Shown: positions 1 to 8,540 of the stretch, one piece after another | How positions within the stretch are numbered: position 1 is the stretch's first letter | Layout of the letters: every line of letters starts with the position of its first letter | From: Rickettsiales bacterium | GTDB taxonomy: Bacteria; Pseudomonadota; Alphaproteobacteria; Rickettsiales; UBA1997 | Direction: 5' to 3' | Assembly (NCBI GenBank): GCA_028040005.1 | Contig: JAOFKK010000006.1 | Coordinates: forward strand, 1-21,038 | DNA: 21,038 bases | The notes under the pieces: generated by a model | The model's input: only the letters and a program-made list of their open reading frames with translations | Databases searched by the model: none | Told to the model about the DNA's origin: nothing | Program-made: the position numbers and the translations under genes

Positions 1-44
1 TACAATAATGATAGCCGATATTTCCTTAAAGATAAAAAATAATA

Positions 45-1532
45 TTAATTGTCCCAGCCAATTTTCTTTAAGAATTCATCATAAGATCCTTCAAAAAGGG
101 TTACTTTATCATTATCAAAAATTATTAATTTATTAGCTACTTCGCGTAAAAAATATTCATCATGAGTAACCATTAAAACTGCGCCTTCAAAATTTTTAAT
201 AGCTTGTAATAATGATTCACAAGAATCCATATCCAAGTGATTAGTTGGTTCATCAAGAAGTAATAAATTAGCCGGTTTAAGAAGAATTTTACCCAACATC
301 ACTCGGCTTTTTTCACCACCAGATAGGACGGAAACTTTTTTATTTGATAAGGTGCCACTAAACATCATATTACCACAAACACGACGGACATTGCTTTGCG
401 CCATTTGCGGTACATATTCTTGCAATTCCTCATAAATACTATTATTTGGACTAAGTCGGTCAATATTCATTTGGCCAAAATATCCAATTTCAGTCTTACT
501 ATGTGATTGAACAGAGCCTGCAATAGGTTTTAAATTATTAGTGATTAATTTAAGCAAAGTTGACTTACCCTTACCATTTTTACCAATAATACAAATTTTA
601 TCTTCCGCCGTTAATTTAAAAGATAATTTTTTGATTAAAATATTATCCTCATCATAACCAAAATTAAGATTTTTAGTTTCAATTAAATTACCCTTAACAT
701 TATTATCTAGATAGTTAAATTTAAATTCTAGACTAGAAATATCGGATAATTTTTCTTTTACACCTTGCTTTTCAAGCATTTTAACTTTGGATTGAGCTCT
801 ACTAGCCATGCTAGCTTTGGCGCCAAAACGACTAATCCATTCTTCGGTTTTTTTCCTTTTTTTATCTTCATTAACCCTGGTTTTTTCGTAAATTTCTTCC
901 TCAAGGGCAATTTTTTCCATCACATTACGAGTATTACCTGGGGTTTTTCTAAAAATACCACGATGGATATTTAAGGTTTGATTAATAATTTCATCCATAA
1001 AACCACGATCATGAGTAACCAAAATTAACTCACCATCCCAATCTTGTAAGAATTTTTTAAGCCATATAACTGAATGAATATCAAGATAATTGGTCGGCTC
1101 ATCAAGAAGTAGCATATTTGGCTCGGTCAAAAGTAATTTAGCAAGATTAATCTTTACCTGATAACCGCCAGAAAATTCCTTTGGATCTTTGATCATATCC
1201 TCTTCGCTAAATCCTAGGCCCATTAAAATTTCTTCACCTTTCCAGCCTTCATATTCTCTTTCTTCAGGCAAAATACTGCAAACTTCATCAATTACCGAAT
1301 TATGGTTAAATTGAATATGCTGCTCCAAATGTCCAATTTGATAACCATTAGGAATAAGAACCTCGCCATCATCCGGCTCTAATTTACCTAAAATTAATTT
1401 AAGAAAGGTACTTTTACCACTACCATTACGCCCAATAAAACCAATTTTATCACCACGATTACAGACTATATTTACATCTTCAAAAATATCTTGCCCTGCA
1501 AATGATATTGATAAATTTCTAATTTTGATCAT
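45..1532 (-). CDS. ABC-F family ATPase (translation-factor type)
   Basis: This 495-residue protein carries two ABC ATPase domains in one chain and no membrane segment, the layout of ABC-F proteins, which act on the ribosome rather than as transporters. The first domain has Walker A GRNGSGKST at 34-42, signature FSGGY at 120-124 and Walker B LLLDEP at 141-146. The second has GKNGKGKST at 317-325, LSGGE at 403-407 and LLLDEP at 424-429. A charged helical linker at about 192-285 matches the interdomain (P-site tRNA interaction) linker of the family. It is shorter than Uup or YheS and lacks a long C-terminal coiled coil. The start is an ATG. It lies 114 bp downstream of the DUF898 gene, so it may have its own promoter, but I saw no convincing one. 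The subfamily (YheS, Uup or EttA-like) cannot be settled by eye. Confidence 0.9.
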   Translation of the reverse strand: MIKIRNLSISFAGQDIFEDVNIVCNRGDKIGFIGRNGSGKSTFLKLILGKLEPDDGEVLIPNGYQIGHLEQHIQFNHNSVIDEVCSILPEEREYEGWKGEEILMGLGFSEEDMIKDPKEFSGGYQVKINLAKLLLTEPNMLLLDEPTNYLDIHSVIWLKKFLQDWDGELILVTHDRGFMDEIINQTLNIHRGIFRKTPGNTRNVMEKIALEEEIYEKTRVNEDKKRKKTEEWISRFGAKASMASRAQSKVKMLEKQGVKEKLSDISSLEFKFNYLDNNVKGNLIETKNLNFGYDEDNILIKKLSFKLTAEDKICIIGKNGKGKSTLLKLITNNLKPIAGSVQSHSKTEIGYFGQMNIDRLSPNNSIYEELQEYVPQMAQSNVRRVCGNMMFSGTLSNKKVSVLSGGEKSRVMLGKILLKPANLLLLDEPTNHLDMDSCESLLQAIKNFEGAVLMVTHDEYFLREVANKLIIFDNDKVTLFEGSYDEFLKKIGWDN

Positions 1533-1646
1533 ATATGTTATTAAATTTTAGTTTTCCAATAGAATGTGGTAAGAATCCCAATTTACTTAAGGCAAATGAA
1601 TATTGCAGATTTAAAAAATGAAAAAATATCAAAGAAAATTTTAGAT

Positions 1647-2639
1647 TCACAATAGCCCTTCCAAAGGTTTCTTAAAAATATCATCTATCCCTTTGGCAGC
1701 AACGTTAGATTTATAATTATTAAATTGGGTAATTTTATTAATGTTAATTCCACCAATAATTGTAATATTTTGCGCCATAAAATCAAGATTTCTCCAAATC
1801 ACAACCGGAAGAGCAAATCCTAAACTACAAACCAATATTAATATATTTATTGAAAATAATTGCAATAATTTCCCACCCGTATATTTGCAATCAAAATGAG
1901 CATTTGCAATATGAGTACAAGATAATAAATAGCGCATTTTGGCCGCCTTATACCAAAATCTAGATAGACCAAAAGTGGGGATAAATGTTAATAAAGTAAT
2001 TATGTTAACCCAAACCAAATCACCACCTCTGCCAACAAATTTAATATTAGCATTACCAAAAAATGAATTATTAGTCATAAAACTATAGGATTTAACATTG
2101 TGATAAGGAATGGAATATCCCAAAGTTATAATATTTAATATAATGTAACGCATATTTAAAGCGGCATATTTTCTGGCAGAGCCGATTAAGCTTGCCTTAA
2201 CTCCCTGCCACTGAAGACAAGAATAACGATAAGCCCTAACTTTATATAAAATAATAAAAAATATAGAGGGACAAATAACGACAAAAATAAAGCAATAAGC
2301 AGAAATTAATAATATAGGAAATTCATTTAAAGATTCGGTCAGAATATATAATATAAAAAACAATATCAATATACTAACAACCCCCTTAATAAAACCCCTC
2401 AATAGCTGACTACCCGTGCCAATATATTCAAATTTATTATCAAGAAAAGAAAGGCTAGAAGCAGAATATTTACGAAATCTTACCCTGCCCCAAAAATTAT
2501 AAATCGCTAAAGTTAAGATGTTTAAAATTATATTTAAAACAAAGATATTATAATATTTACCAATTTTAGCATCATATTGGAATTTATTAATTATTATGCT
2601 TTTTTCATCTATTATTTTATTTTTATCAACACCAAACAT
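1647..2639 (-). CDS. DUF898 (YjgN-like) multi-pass membrane protein
   Basis: This 330-residue integral membrane protein has several hydrophobic segments, roughly 31-48, 84-101, 107-132, 163-180, 207-225 and 263-282. A short unit recurs: an aromatic-rich helix ending in FW or similar, then a basic stretch, then an F-x-Y/x-G-x-G turn. It is clearest at 44-76 (NFWGRVRFRKY followed by FEYIGTG) and at 224-256 (RFWYKAAKMRY followed by FDCKYTGG), with a related FVGRG at 201-205. This is the pattern of the DUF898/YjgN family, whose function is not established. The gene begins 10 bp after thiG and is likely cotranscribed with it. The start is ATG (MFGVDKN). Family assignment is fairly sure; the biochemical role is unknown. 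Confidence 0.8.
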   Translation of the reverse strand: MFGVDKNKIIDEKSIIINKFQYDAKIGKYYNIFVLNIILNILTLAIYNFWGRVRFRKYSASSLSFLDNKFEYIGTGSQLLRGFIKGVVSILILFFILYILTESLNEFPILLISAYCFIFVVICPSIFFIILYKVRAYRYSCLQWQGVKASLIGSARKYAALNMRYIILNIITLGYSIPYHNVKSYSFMTNNSFFGNANIKFVGRGGDLVWVNIITLLTFIPTFGLSRFWYKAAKMRYLLSCTHIANAHFDCKYTGGKLLQLFSINILILVCSLGFALPVVIWRNLDFMAQNITIIGGININKITQFNNYKSNVAAKGIDDIFKKPLEGLL

Positions 2640-2649
2640 AATAAGAAAA

Positions 2650-3441
2650 TTAATTAGAAATTGCTGAAATTTTATTTTCTAATGGGCTAGATCTTTCGCC
2701 ATATTTTTTTCTAGGCATTCTGCCAGCAAGAAAGGCCTCGCGACCACTTTCAATTGCTAATTTCATAGCTTTTGCCATTCTAATTGGGTCTTTGGCATGA
2801 GCAATAGCGCTATTCATTAAAACACCATCGCAGCCCATTTCCATAGCAAGCGATGCATCAGACGCCGTACCAACGCCAGCATCAACTAAAATTGGAACTT
2901 TGGCATTAGAAAGAATAATTTCAATATTAAGGCGATTTTGAATTCCAAGACCAGAACCAATAGGAGCGCCAAGTGGCATAACGGCCACGCAACCAATATC
3001 TTCTAATTCTTTAGCTACAACTGGATCATCATTAGTATAAACCATCACATCAAAACCTTCTGATACTAATAATTCTGCCGCTTGCAAAGTCTCGGTAATT
3101 TTTGGATATAAAATATTATCATTTGATAAAACTTCCAATTTAACCAAATTCCAACCACCAATAACTTTTGCTAATTTTAAAGTACGAATTGCATCCTTAG
3201 CAGTAAAACAGCCTGCAGTATTAGGTAAATAAGTAAATTTAGCAGGATCAACAAAATCTTGCAACATTGGCTCATCCTTCTTTTCAATATTTACCCTTCT
3301 TACCGCCACCGTTACAATTTCGGCACCGCTAGCTTCAATTGCTGATTTTGTTTCTGGTAAGTCCTTATATTTACCAGTACCAACTAGTAATCTAGAATTA
3401 AATTTTTTCCCCGCAATTTCAAGATAATCTGGATTAGTCAT
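2650..3441 (-). CDS. thiG: Thiazole synthase ThiG
   Basis: ThiG builds the thiazole phosphate of thiamine from 1-deoxy-D-xylulose 5-phosphate, dehydroglycine and the thiocarboxylate of the carrier ThiS. The 263-residue length is typical. The TIM-barrel motifs are present: LLVGTGKY near 18-25, the Schiff-base lysine in VKLEVL (K101), PLGAPIGSG in the middle, and the phosphate-binding stretch VDAGVGTASDAS followed by GVLMNSAIA. The start is ATG. It sits 6 bp after the SOUL gene and 10 bp before the DUF898 gene. No thiS, thiO/thiH, thiE or thiF is in the window, so the rest of the pathway must lie elsewhere. dxr, two genes upstream, uses the same substrate (DXP), which may explain their proximity. 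Confidence 0.95.
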   Translation of the reverse strand: MTNPDYLEIAGKKFNSRLLVGTGKYKDLPETKSAIEASGAEIVTVAVRRVNIEKKDEPMLQDFVDPAKFTYLPNTAGCFTAKDAIRTLKLAKVIGGWNLVKLEVLSNDNILYPKITETLQAAELLVSEGFDVMVYTNDDPVVAKELEDIGCVAVMPLGAPIGSGLGIQNRLNIEIILSNAKVPILVDAGVGTASDASLAMEMGCDGVLMNSAIAHAKDPIRMAKAMKLAIESGREAFLAGRMPRKKYGERSSPLENKISAISN

Positions 3442-3447
3442 TTATAC

Positions 3448-4005
3448 TTACTTTAATTTAAATAATAATTCATTTCTTTTTAAAAATGGTAATGTCCAAG
3501 GGCGATTATAATAAGCCCTAATTGGAGTTTGAAGATCGGCTTTAAGATTTTTTTTAGCAATAATTTTTTCTAAAATTTCTTGCTTTTCATCAAAATTATC
3601 ATCACTTGCAAAGCCAGAAAATCTAATAACAATAAATTTTTGATCCTTTATAAAATTAATTTTAATTTTAGGATTATTAGGATTTGGCAAGTTATTTTCA
3701 TCAAATTTATCAGGCATTACAAATGACATATTCATATTACCGTCAATTTCTTCACGAAAAACAGGGGCAGTCATTTTAATTTCTTGCTTTTTATCATTTT
3801 GACCAGAAATAAATTTAAAAAGAGATCTAAAAGCCGAATCACCATCCTCATCTAAATCAATATTTGCGGTTGCTAAAATTATTTTTTTATATTGCCTAAT
3901 TTCAACCTCATCAGAAATTTTTTCCACAACATTATAAGGGCTGATTTCAATTGCCATAGCTATATTTGTAAAAAATAAAATAAATAATAATATGATTTTT
4001 TTCAT
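3448..4005 (-). CDS. SOUL heme-binding family protein, exported
   Basis: This is a 185-residue SOUL-domain protein with an N-terminal signal peptide (residues 1-18, basic MKK, hydrophobic core, cleavage after AMA), so it is probably periplasmic. Family hallmarks are KMTAPVF in the middle and, near the C-terminus, YNRPWTLPFLKRNE, matching the usual Y-N-P-P-W-T-x-P-F-x-R-R-N-E. SOUL proteins of eukaryotes bind heme or tetrapyrroles; the bacterial function is not well defined. I chose the ATG at 4003-4005, which gives a clean signal peptide and lies 5 bp after the dxr stop. An in-frame TTG nine bases upstream would add three residues and overlap dxr. The gene sits in the block with cytochrome b561 and YceI, which suggests an envelope redox or heme-related role, but that is inference. 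Confidence 0.85.
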   Translation of the reverse strand: MKKIILLFILFFTNIAMAIEISPYNVVEKISDEVEIRQYKKIILATANIDLDEDGDSAFRSLFKFISGQNDKKQEIKMTAPVFREEIDGNMNMSFVMPDKFDENNLPNPNNPKIKINFIKDQKFIVIRFSGFASDDNFDEKQEILEKIIAKKNLKADLQTPIRAYYNRPWTLPFLKRNELLFKLK

Positions 4006-4010
4006 GATGA

Positions 4011-5141
4011 TCAATTTAATTCCCTAACTTTTCTATCATAATATAAAATATCATCCAGAGAATCAATCTTTTGATAAGAAAATTTATTTAAAATATCCTC
4101 CACCAAATCAATAATATCTAAAAATTTAATTTCTTCTTTTAAAAATTTACCTACCGCCAATTCATTTGCAGCATTTAAAATTGGTAATTTATTACCACCT
4201 TCCTTTAATGTATCAAATGCTAATTTCAGCGCTTTAAATCTTACAATATCTGGTTTGGAAAAATTTAATCTAGCAATATCAGATAAATTTAATTGAGGAT
4301 ATTTAATTTTTAATCTTTGATTAATTTTTAAAGCATAAGATATTGGAACCTTCATATCAGGAGGATTCATCATGGCTAAAGTTGCACCATCGCAATAAGA
4401 AACAAGGCCATGAATAATAGATTCAGGATGAATTAAAACATTAATTTGATCATTATTAACAGGAAATAACATAGCAGCCTCAATAACTTCCAAACCCTTA
4501 TTCATCATAGTTGCTGAATCAATTGAAATTTTTTGACCCATTGACCAATTAGGATGATTAATTGCCTGTTTAATAGTAACATTTTTCAATTCTTCTAAAG
4601 ATTTATCTAAAAAAGGCCCGCCAGAAGCAGTTAAAGTAATATGATCTATTAAATCAAGATTATCATATTCAAAAATTTGATAAATTGCATTATGCTCCGA
4701 GTCAATTGGAATTAAATTAACATTGTTTTTTTTAACCTCCTTCATAATAATCTCTCCGGCTGATACCAAGCATTCCTTATTAGCAATGGCAATATTTGAT
4801 CCCGCCTTAATAGCGTTAAGAGTTGGAATTAATGCCTTAATACCCACAATTGCCGAAAGAAATAAATCACATTTATTTTGAGCTAAATTATTAATCTCTT
4901 CCTCACCAGCAATAATATGACAATTTGGCAGTTCCTTTTTTAAGGTTTGATAATGCTCCTTATTAGAAATGCCAATATATTTGGGATTAAATTCCTTGGC
5001 CTGCAAAATTAATGCTTGATAATTATTGCCAGCAATCAAGGCATCAACAGAATATAAATCATGATTTTGACGAATTACTTCCAAAGCATTTTGGCCAATT
5101 GAACCAGTTGATCCATAGATATAAAGAGATTTTTTACTCAC
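4011..5141 (-). CDS. dxr: 1-deoxy-D-xylulose 5-phosphate reductoisomerase
   Basis: Dxr (IspC) converts DXP to 2-C-methyl-D-erythritol 4-phosphate with NADPH, the committed step of the MEP isoprenoid pathway. The 376-residue protein has the NADPH-binding GSTGSIG at 10-16, NKE at 121-123, metal ligands D147 and E149 (DSEHNAIYQ) and E218 (NKGLE), the active-site H196 in NHPNW, and HPESIIHG. All expected catalytic residues are present. The start is a GTG at 5139-5141, and no ATG lies between it and the NADPH motif. It overlaps the yceI stop by 8 bp, which implies translational coupling. Possession of MEP enzymes separates this organism from Rickettsia proper, which lacks the pathway, and resembles Anaplasmataceae and other Rickettsiales. 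Confidence 0.95.
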   Translation of the reverse strand: MSKKSLYIYGSTGSIGQNALEVIRQNHDLYSVDALIAGNNYQALILQAKEFNPKYIGISNKEHYQTLKKELPNCHIIAGEEEINNLAQNKCDLFLSAIVGIKALIPTLNAIKAGSNIAIANKECLVSAGEIIMKEVKKNNVNLIPIDSEHNAIYQIFEYDNLDLIDHITLTASGGPFLDKSLEELKNVTIKQAINHPNWSMGQKISIDSATMMNKGLEVIEAAMLFPVNNDQINVLIHPESIIHGLVSYCDGATLAMMNPPDMKVPISYALKINQRLKIKYPQLNLSDIARLNFSKPDIVRFKALKLAFDTLKEGGNKLPILNAANELAVGKFLKEEIKFLDIIDLVEDILNKFSYQKIDSLDDILYYDRKVRELN

Positions 5142-5700
5142 TCTTAGCGATTAAATTAAGATTAATATTAATTTTTAAATCAACCCATTGACCATCGGGG
5201 TCAGATTCTATTCCAATATTATAATCTAAACGATTAATATTAAAATTAGATTTTACAGAAACTGAATTTTTTTCAATATTCTTTAAATCAAAATCAAATT
5301 TAACCTCTTTTGTGATATTTTTTATTGTTAAATCGCCAATAATATAATAATTAGCATTTTTTTTAATTATTTTCTTTGATTTAAAATAGGATTTGGGGTG
5401 GTTTTTAATGTCAAACCAATCCTTAGTTGGCAAAGTGCCATCATACATATCATTGCCTGTCTTAAAATTGGCCATATCAAAAATTACCTCAATTTGACTA
5501 TTTTTAAGATTATTTTGATCAAAATCAATTTTGGCCTGATATTTACCAATATTACCAGTAAATTTATTACCAGCATGAATGCCAGAAAAATCAATAATGC
5601 TTTTTTCCTGATTAATTACATAATTTGCAGAATAGGAATTATTGATAAGAATTATATTAAAAATAATAAAACTTATATAAATTTTAATAATTTTTAACAT
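5134..5700 (-). CDS. YceI-family periplasmic lipocalin-like protein
   Basis: This 188-residue exported protein has a signal peptide (basic start, hydrophobic core to about residue 20, cleavage near 24-25 in SYSA). The rest fits the YceI fold, an extended beta-barrel whose characterised members bind isoprenoid lipids such as polyprenyl quinones. Landmarks are an IDFSGIHAG start, TGNIGKY, then FDMANFKTGNDMYDG with the D-W-F-D and HPKSYFKSK stretch typical of the family, and GDLTIKN followed by KEVKFDFDL. It starts 1 bp after the cytochrome b561 gene, the same pairing as yceJ-yceI of E. coli, and overlaps dxr by 8 bp. A role in quinone or isoprenoid handling coupled to the cytochrome is plausible but unproven. 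Confidence 0.88.
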   Translation of the reverse strand: MLKIIKIYISFIIFNIILINNSYSANYVINQEKSIIDFSGIHAGNKFTGNIGKYQAKIDFDQNNLKNSQIEVIFDMANFKTGNDMYDGTLPTKDWFDIKNHPKSYFKSKKIIKKNANYYIIGDLTIKNITKEVKFDFDLKNIEKNSVSVKSNFNINRLDYNIGIESDPDGQWVDLKININLNLIAKSE

Positions 5701-5701
5701 G

Positions 5702-6253
5702 TTATTTTGAAAACCATATTCTTTTTAATAAATTTTCTTTATCTTTAATTTTATGCTTAATTACCGCTGCAACATGACCAATAATAGCCAAAAATAAGCA
5801 AATTGCACCAATTAAATGTATTAATTCTGCTAATTTATGTAATTTTCTTTCTCCTATTAAATTTGGAATATGAGGCCATTCAAATAATCCAAAAACAATG
5901 GTAGGTAAGCCATAAGAGCTAGTAGAAACAATAAACCAGCCTGAAAAAACCATAATAAATATCAAGAAATATAAAAGATAATGCCCCAATTTGGCCAATT
6001 TAACCTCCAATTTTGAAAATTTACTGGGTAATGGCGGTAAATAAGTAACTATACGGCAAAAAATACGGATAAAAAGAGCAATTAATAATAAAACTCCAAG
6101 AGATTTATGATATTGATAAAGATCAAATTTTAATGATTTTTCAATAGGAAAATACTCAATAACAACGCCACTAATAAGCATTAAAAATATTGATAATGCC
6201 ATTATCCAATGTAATAAAATAATTGAAATATGATAATTATTCTTTTTTGACAT
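5702..6253 (-). CDS. Cytochrome b561, four-helix quinone oxidoreductase
   Basis: This 183-residue inner-membrane protein has four hydrophobic helices at about 10-34, 48-70, 90-110 and 143-167. Histidines H15 (LLHW), H49 (YQYHKSLG), H146 and H160 reproduce the spacing of the four heme b ligands of E. coli CybB (34 residues between the first pair, 14 between the second), so two b hemes are expected. Such proteins move electrons from membrane quinol, in one studied case to superoxide. The gene follows gshA by 17 bp and precedes yceI by 1 bp, so the pair is almost certainly cotranscribed. The start is an ATG (MSKKNNYH). It could be called cybB or yceJ; the family is clear, the physiological partner is not. 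Confidence 0.9.
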   Translation of the reverse strand: MSKKNNYHISIILLHWIMALSIFLMLISGVVIEYFPIEKSLKFDLYQYHKSLGVLLLIALFIRIFCRIVTYLPPLPSKFSKLEVKLAKLGHYLLYFLIFIMVFSGWFIVSTSSYGLPTIVFGLFEWPHIPNLIGERKLHKLAELIHLIGAICLFLAIIGHVAAVIKHKIKDKENLLKRIWFSK

Positions 6254-6270
6254 TTGACAATTAATTAAAA

Positions 6271-7497
6271 TTAATATTTTTCCATAGTAGCAGCAAGGGC
6301 AGAAATTCTTGCAATTATGTCGTAAATTTTAACAACCTCCTGCCTTGCAGCACCAAGATTAATATCACTATCATTTAAAATATTTAAATCACTAAATTCC
6401 ATAGTGCCAGAATTAAGATTGTTTTTTTCATCACGGGCCTGATTATAACGAAATAAATTACCAACAACCTCACCACCAACCATATAAATCATTGGTTCAG
6501 CATTAAAATTCTTAATTTTATCAATAGTAGGCACGCCTTCTTGAATAATAACTTGATGATTTTGCACATTACCTTTGAGCATATTCATCTTATTGCGGTT
6601 TTTTTTATTAAGCGCCACCAATTCATCAGCCGAACTAACAGTCATAATTGCCATACCATAAGTGCCATTATCGGCCTTAATAAAGCAATAGGGATTAGAA
6701 TTTATATTATATTGTTGATATTTTTCTTGTAATTCTTTTAAAATATCGGCCGTTTTAATAACCAAATCATCAATACCAATTTGCTGTTTAAAATTAAGTC
6801 CTTTTGCAACATTAAATTTGGTAGAAATTAACCATGGATCAATATCAATCAAATTGGCAAATTCTGTAGCCAATAAATTATATTGCTTAAAATGTTCCGA
6901 TTTTGAACGCACAAACCAACCAAAATTAGGGTTTGGAATAATTTTTTGCTCAATATTGCTTAAAATATCAGCAATACCATCAGTAAAATCATTATTAGAA
7001 ATAATTAAATCCGGATCAAAGCCATTTAAAGTTGTAATGCGATCATTTTTGCGGATTAATTTATTGATTTTAATTTTTTGATTATTTGCAAGATCAATTT
7101 CTAAAATATCAGTAATTTCAATATTGAGATTAGCAATTTGTACTTCAAATCCAGCATTTTGGATAATATTTTGTAATGATAAAATATTTTCTAAATATCG
7201 TAAATTTTTGGTATGGGCTTCAGCAAGAATAAGAATTTTTTGTGCTTTTGGAAAATTATTATTTAAATATGATTTAGCTTTAATGGTGGCAATTTTTCTA
7301 GAATCATTAGATAAATGATTAAAACCAGCAGGAAAGCAATTATTATCTACCGGCGCAATCTTATGGCCAAAATGACGAATATCCACCGAATTATAAAAAT
7401 GCAAATTAGCATTTTGTAATTTCTCAGCAAACCAATCAGAAATTTGCGATTGTTTGGAAGATATTTTATTTATAAGGATTTGATGGATGTGATTCAT
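6271..7497 (-). CDS. gshA: Glutamate-cysteine ligase, Acidithiobacillus (GshA_ferroox) type
   Basis: This 408-residue protein resembles the proteobacterial glutamate-cysteine ligase family first described in Acidithiobacillus ferrooxidans, which is unrelated in sequence to E. coli GshA. It would make gamma-glutamylcysteine, the first step of glutathione synthesis, in the cytoplasm. Visible landmarks are the N-terminal SVDIRHFGHKIAPVD region, LILAEAHTKN at 89-98, NPNFGWFVRSKSEHF at 189-203, the glycine-containing segment KADNGTYGMAIM at 274-285, and IIQEGVPT followed by AEPMIYMVGGEVVGNLFR. The ATG start (MNHIHQ) lies 3 bp after the orphan gene upstream. gshB is not in the window. The family call rests on recalled motif pattern and length; confirmation needs a profile search. 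Confidence 0.85.
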   Translation of the reverse strand: MNHIHQILINKISSKQSQISDWFAEKLQNANLHFYNSVDIRHFGHKIAPVDNNCFPAGFNHLSNDSRKIATIKAKSYLNNNFPKAQKILILAEAHTKNLRYLENILSLQNIIQNAGFEVQIANLNIEITDILEIDLANNQKIKINKLIRKNDRITTLNGFDPDLIISNNDFTDGIADILSNIEQKIIPNPNFGWFVRSKSEHFKQYNLLATEFANLIDIDPWLISTKFNVAKGLNFKQQIGIDDLVIKTADILKELQEKYQQYNINSNPYCFIKADNGTYGMAIMTVSSADELVALNKKNRNKMNMLKGNVQNHQVIIQEGVPTIDKIKNFNAEPMIYMVGGEVVGNLFRYNQARDEKNNLNSGTMEFSDLNILNDSDINLGAARQEVVKIYDIIARISALAATMEKY

Positions 7498-7500
7498 ATA

Positions 7501-7905
7501 TTATAGTGACATTTTATTAGAGGGCCTGCTGGTGCTACTTGGTGCGCTAGGTTTTTTGGATGGCATTGGCGGTGGTCGACCCGGATCAGCATTAGCTTTA
7601 TATCTTTGCCTATCTTCTATTATCTTTTGTATCTGTTCTGGTATTAATGGAATATCATCTTCATCACTATCTGATGGTACTTCTTGTAGGGAATTAATTT
7701 TAACTCTAAGAAATTTTTTAACCGCAACTAACTCTCCAACAGGAATTGTGAATGAAGATTTATTACTCATTGTAATCTTTATACCCCCTCCTACTGTTTC
7801 TGTTCGAGCATTATCAATATTTTCCTTAATGACCGTTAATTTATCTAGCTCAAGTTTAGCTAATATGTCTAATATTGTTTCTTTTTTTTTGCCTTCTCTT
7901 GGCAT
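7501..7905 (-). CDS. Hypothetical protein with disordered proline-rich tail
   Basis: I do not recognise this 134-residue protein. Residues 1-35 are charged and helical, 40-75 look like a small beta-rich unit (GGGIKITMSNKSS, IPVGELVAVKKF), 78-84 is an acidic patch (SDSDEDD), 88-105 is helical, and 107-134 is a basic tail rich in Pro and Ser. There is no signal peptide or membrane segment. It lies 2 bp after pgeF and 3 bp before gshA, so it is surely cotranscribed. By my count GC is about 35 percent, higher than its neighbours, mainly because of the Pro/Gly codons in the tail. A coding ORF on the opposite strand covers the same bases but lacks operon context. The basic disordered tail could suit a secreted protein, which is speculation. 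Confidence 0.7.
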   Translation of the reverse strand: MPREGKKKETILDILAKLELDKLTVIKENIDNARTETVGGGIKITMSNKSSFTIPVGELVAVKKFLRVKINSLQEVPSDSDEDDIPLIPEQIQKIIEDRQRYKANADPGRPPPMPSKKPSAPSSTSRPSNKMSL

Positions 7906-7907
7906 AA

Positions 7908-8540
7908 TTAATCTAATTTTATATATGAAATATTTCTACCATTATCTTTTTTACCATGACAAAAGGAACGATAGCTATTATAGTATTTTGAGGGATAAGT
8001 GTCAATAAATTCATCATTTATTTTTGTAATTCCTGCTATTTTTAGCTTTTCTTTAACAAAATCTGGTAAATTAAAGAGGAAATATCCTGATTTTGACCGA
8101 TCTTTAATAAAGAATTTCTTAAAATTCTGATCTTCAGCCATAAAATTATCATAAAATTCGGCTGATATTTGATAAGATTCTTGCCTAATGCAGGGGCCAA
8201 TAAAGCACTCAATATTTTTAATATTAGCACCTAATTTTTGCATTTTTTCAACCGCATTTTTAATAATATTATCCTTAGCACCACGCCAACCAGCATGAAT
8301 TGCTGCAATAATAGCATTATTTGTTGATGAAAATAGTAAAATTGGTACACAATCTGCTGTTTTTACGCCAATTATAAGGTTCTTTTGATTGGTGATAATG
8401 GCATCGGCTTTAATTTGGTCATTTTGTGGTATTTTGTCATTTTGATCCAGAGTTAATATTTTATTACTATGAATTTGATGCAAAAGGAGGGTTTTTTCTG
8501 GCCTTATTTGATTAATACCAAGAAATTTATATGAGAACAT
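7908..8540 (-). CDS. pgeF: Polyphenol oxidase/laccase-domain protein PgeF (YfiH)
   Basis: PgeF-type proteins carry a zinc or copper site; in E. coli the protein removes mis-incorporated L-serine from peptidoglycan precursors, and relatives act on purine nucleosides. The 210-residue protein has QIHS (H24), VKTADCVPILL (C64) and AAIHAGWRGA (H82), supplying the three metal ligands, plus FIGPCI and the late SYR and GKKDNGRNISYI segments. It is about 30-40 residues shorter than most homologues at the N-terminus: it begins just before the QIHS motif, and the in-frame codons upstream of the ATG reach a stop after six codons. The missing part normally holds an R-x-GG-S stretch near the active site. 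It follows nuoF by 33 bp and precedes the orphan gene by 2 bp. Confidence 0.88.
   Translation of the reverse strand: MFSYKFLGINQIRPEKTLLLHQIHSNKILTLDQNDKIPQNDQIKADAIITNQKNLIIGVKTADCVPILLFSSTNNAIIAAIHAGWRGAKDNIIKNAVEKMQKLGANIKNIECFIGPCIRQESYQISAEFYDNFMAEDQNFKKFFIKDRSKSGYFLFNLPDFVKEKLKIAGITKINDEFIDTYPSKYYNSYRSFCHGKKDNGRNISYIKLD

Noticed and set aside
1533..1646. Promoter, small RNA or tRNA in the 114 bp gap before the ABC-F gene
   Set aside because: No cloverleaf, no well-spaced -35/-10 pair and no stable hairpin could be made out by eye.
7532..8008. 158-codon open frame on the plus strand opposite the proline-rich orphan and the end of pgeF
   Set aside because: It runs antisense to the conserved end of pgeF, has no operon neighbour and gives a low-complexity hydrophobic product; the minus-strand gene fits the 2-3 bp spacing of the block.
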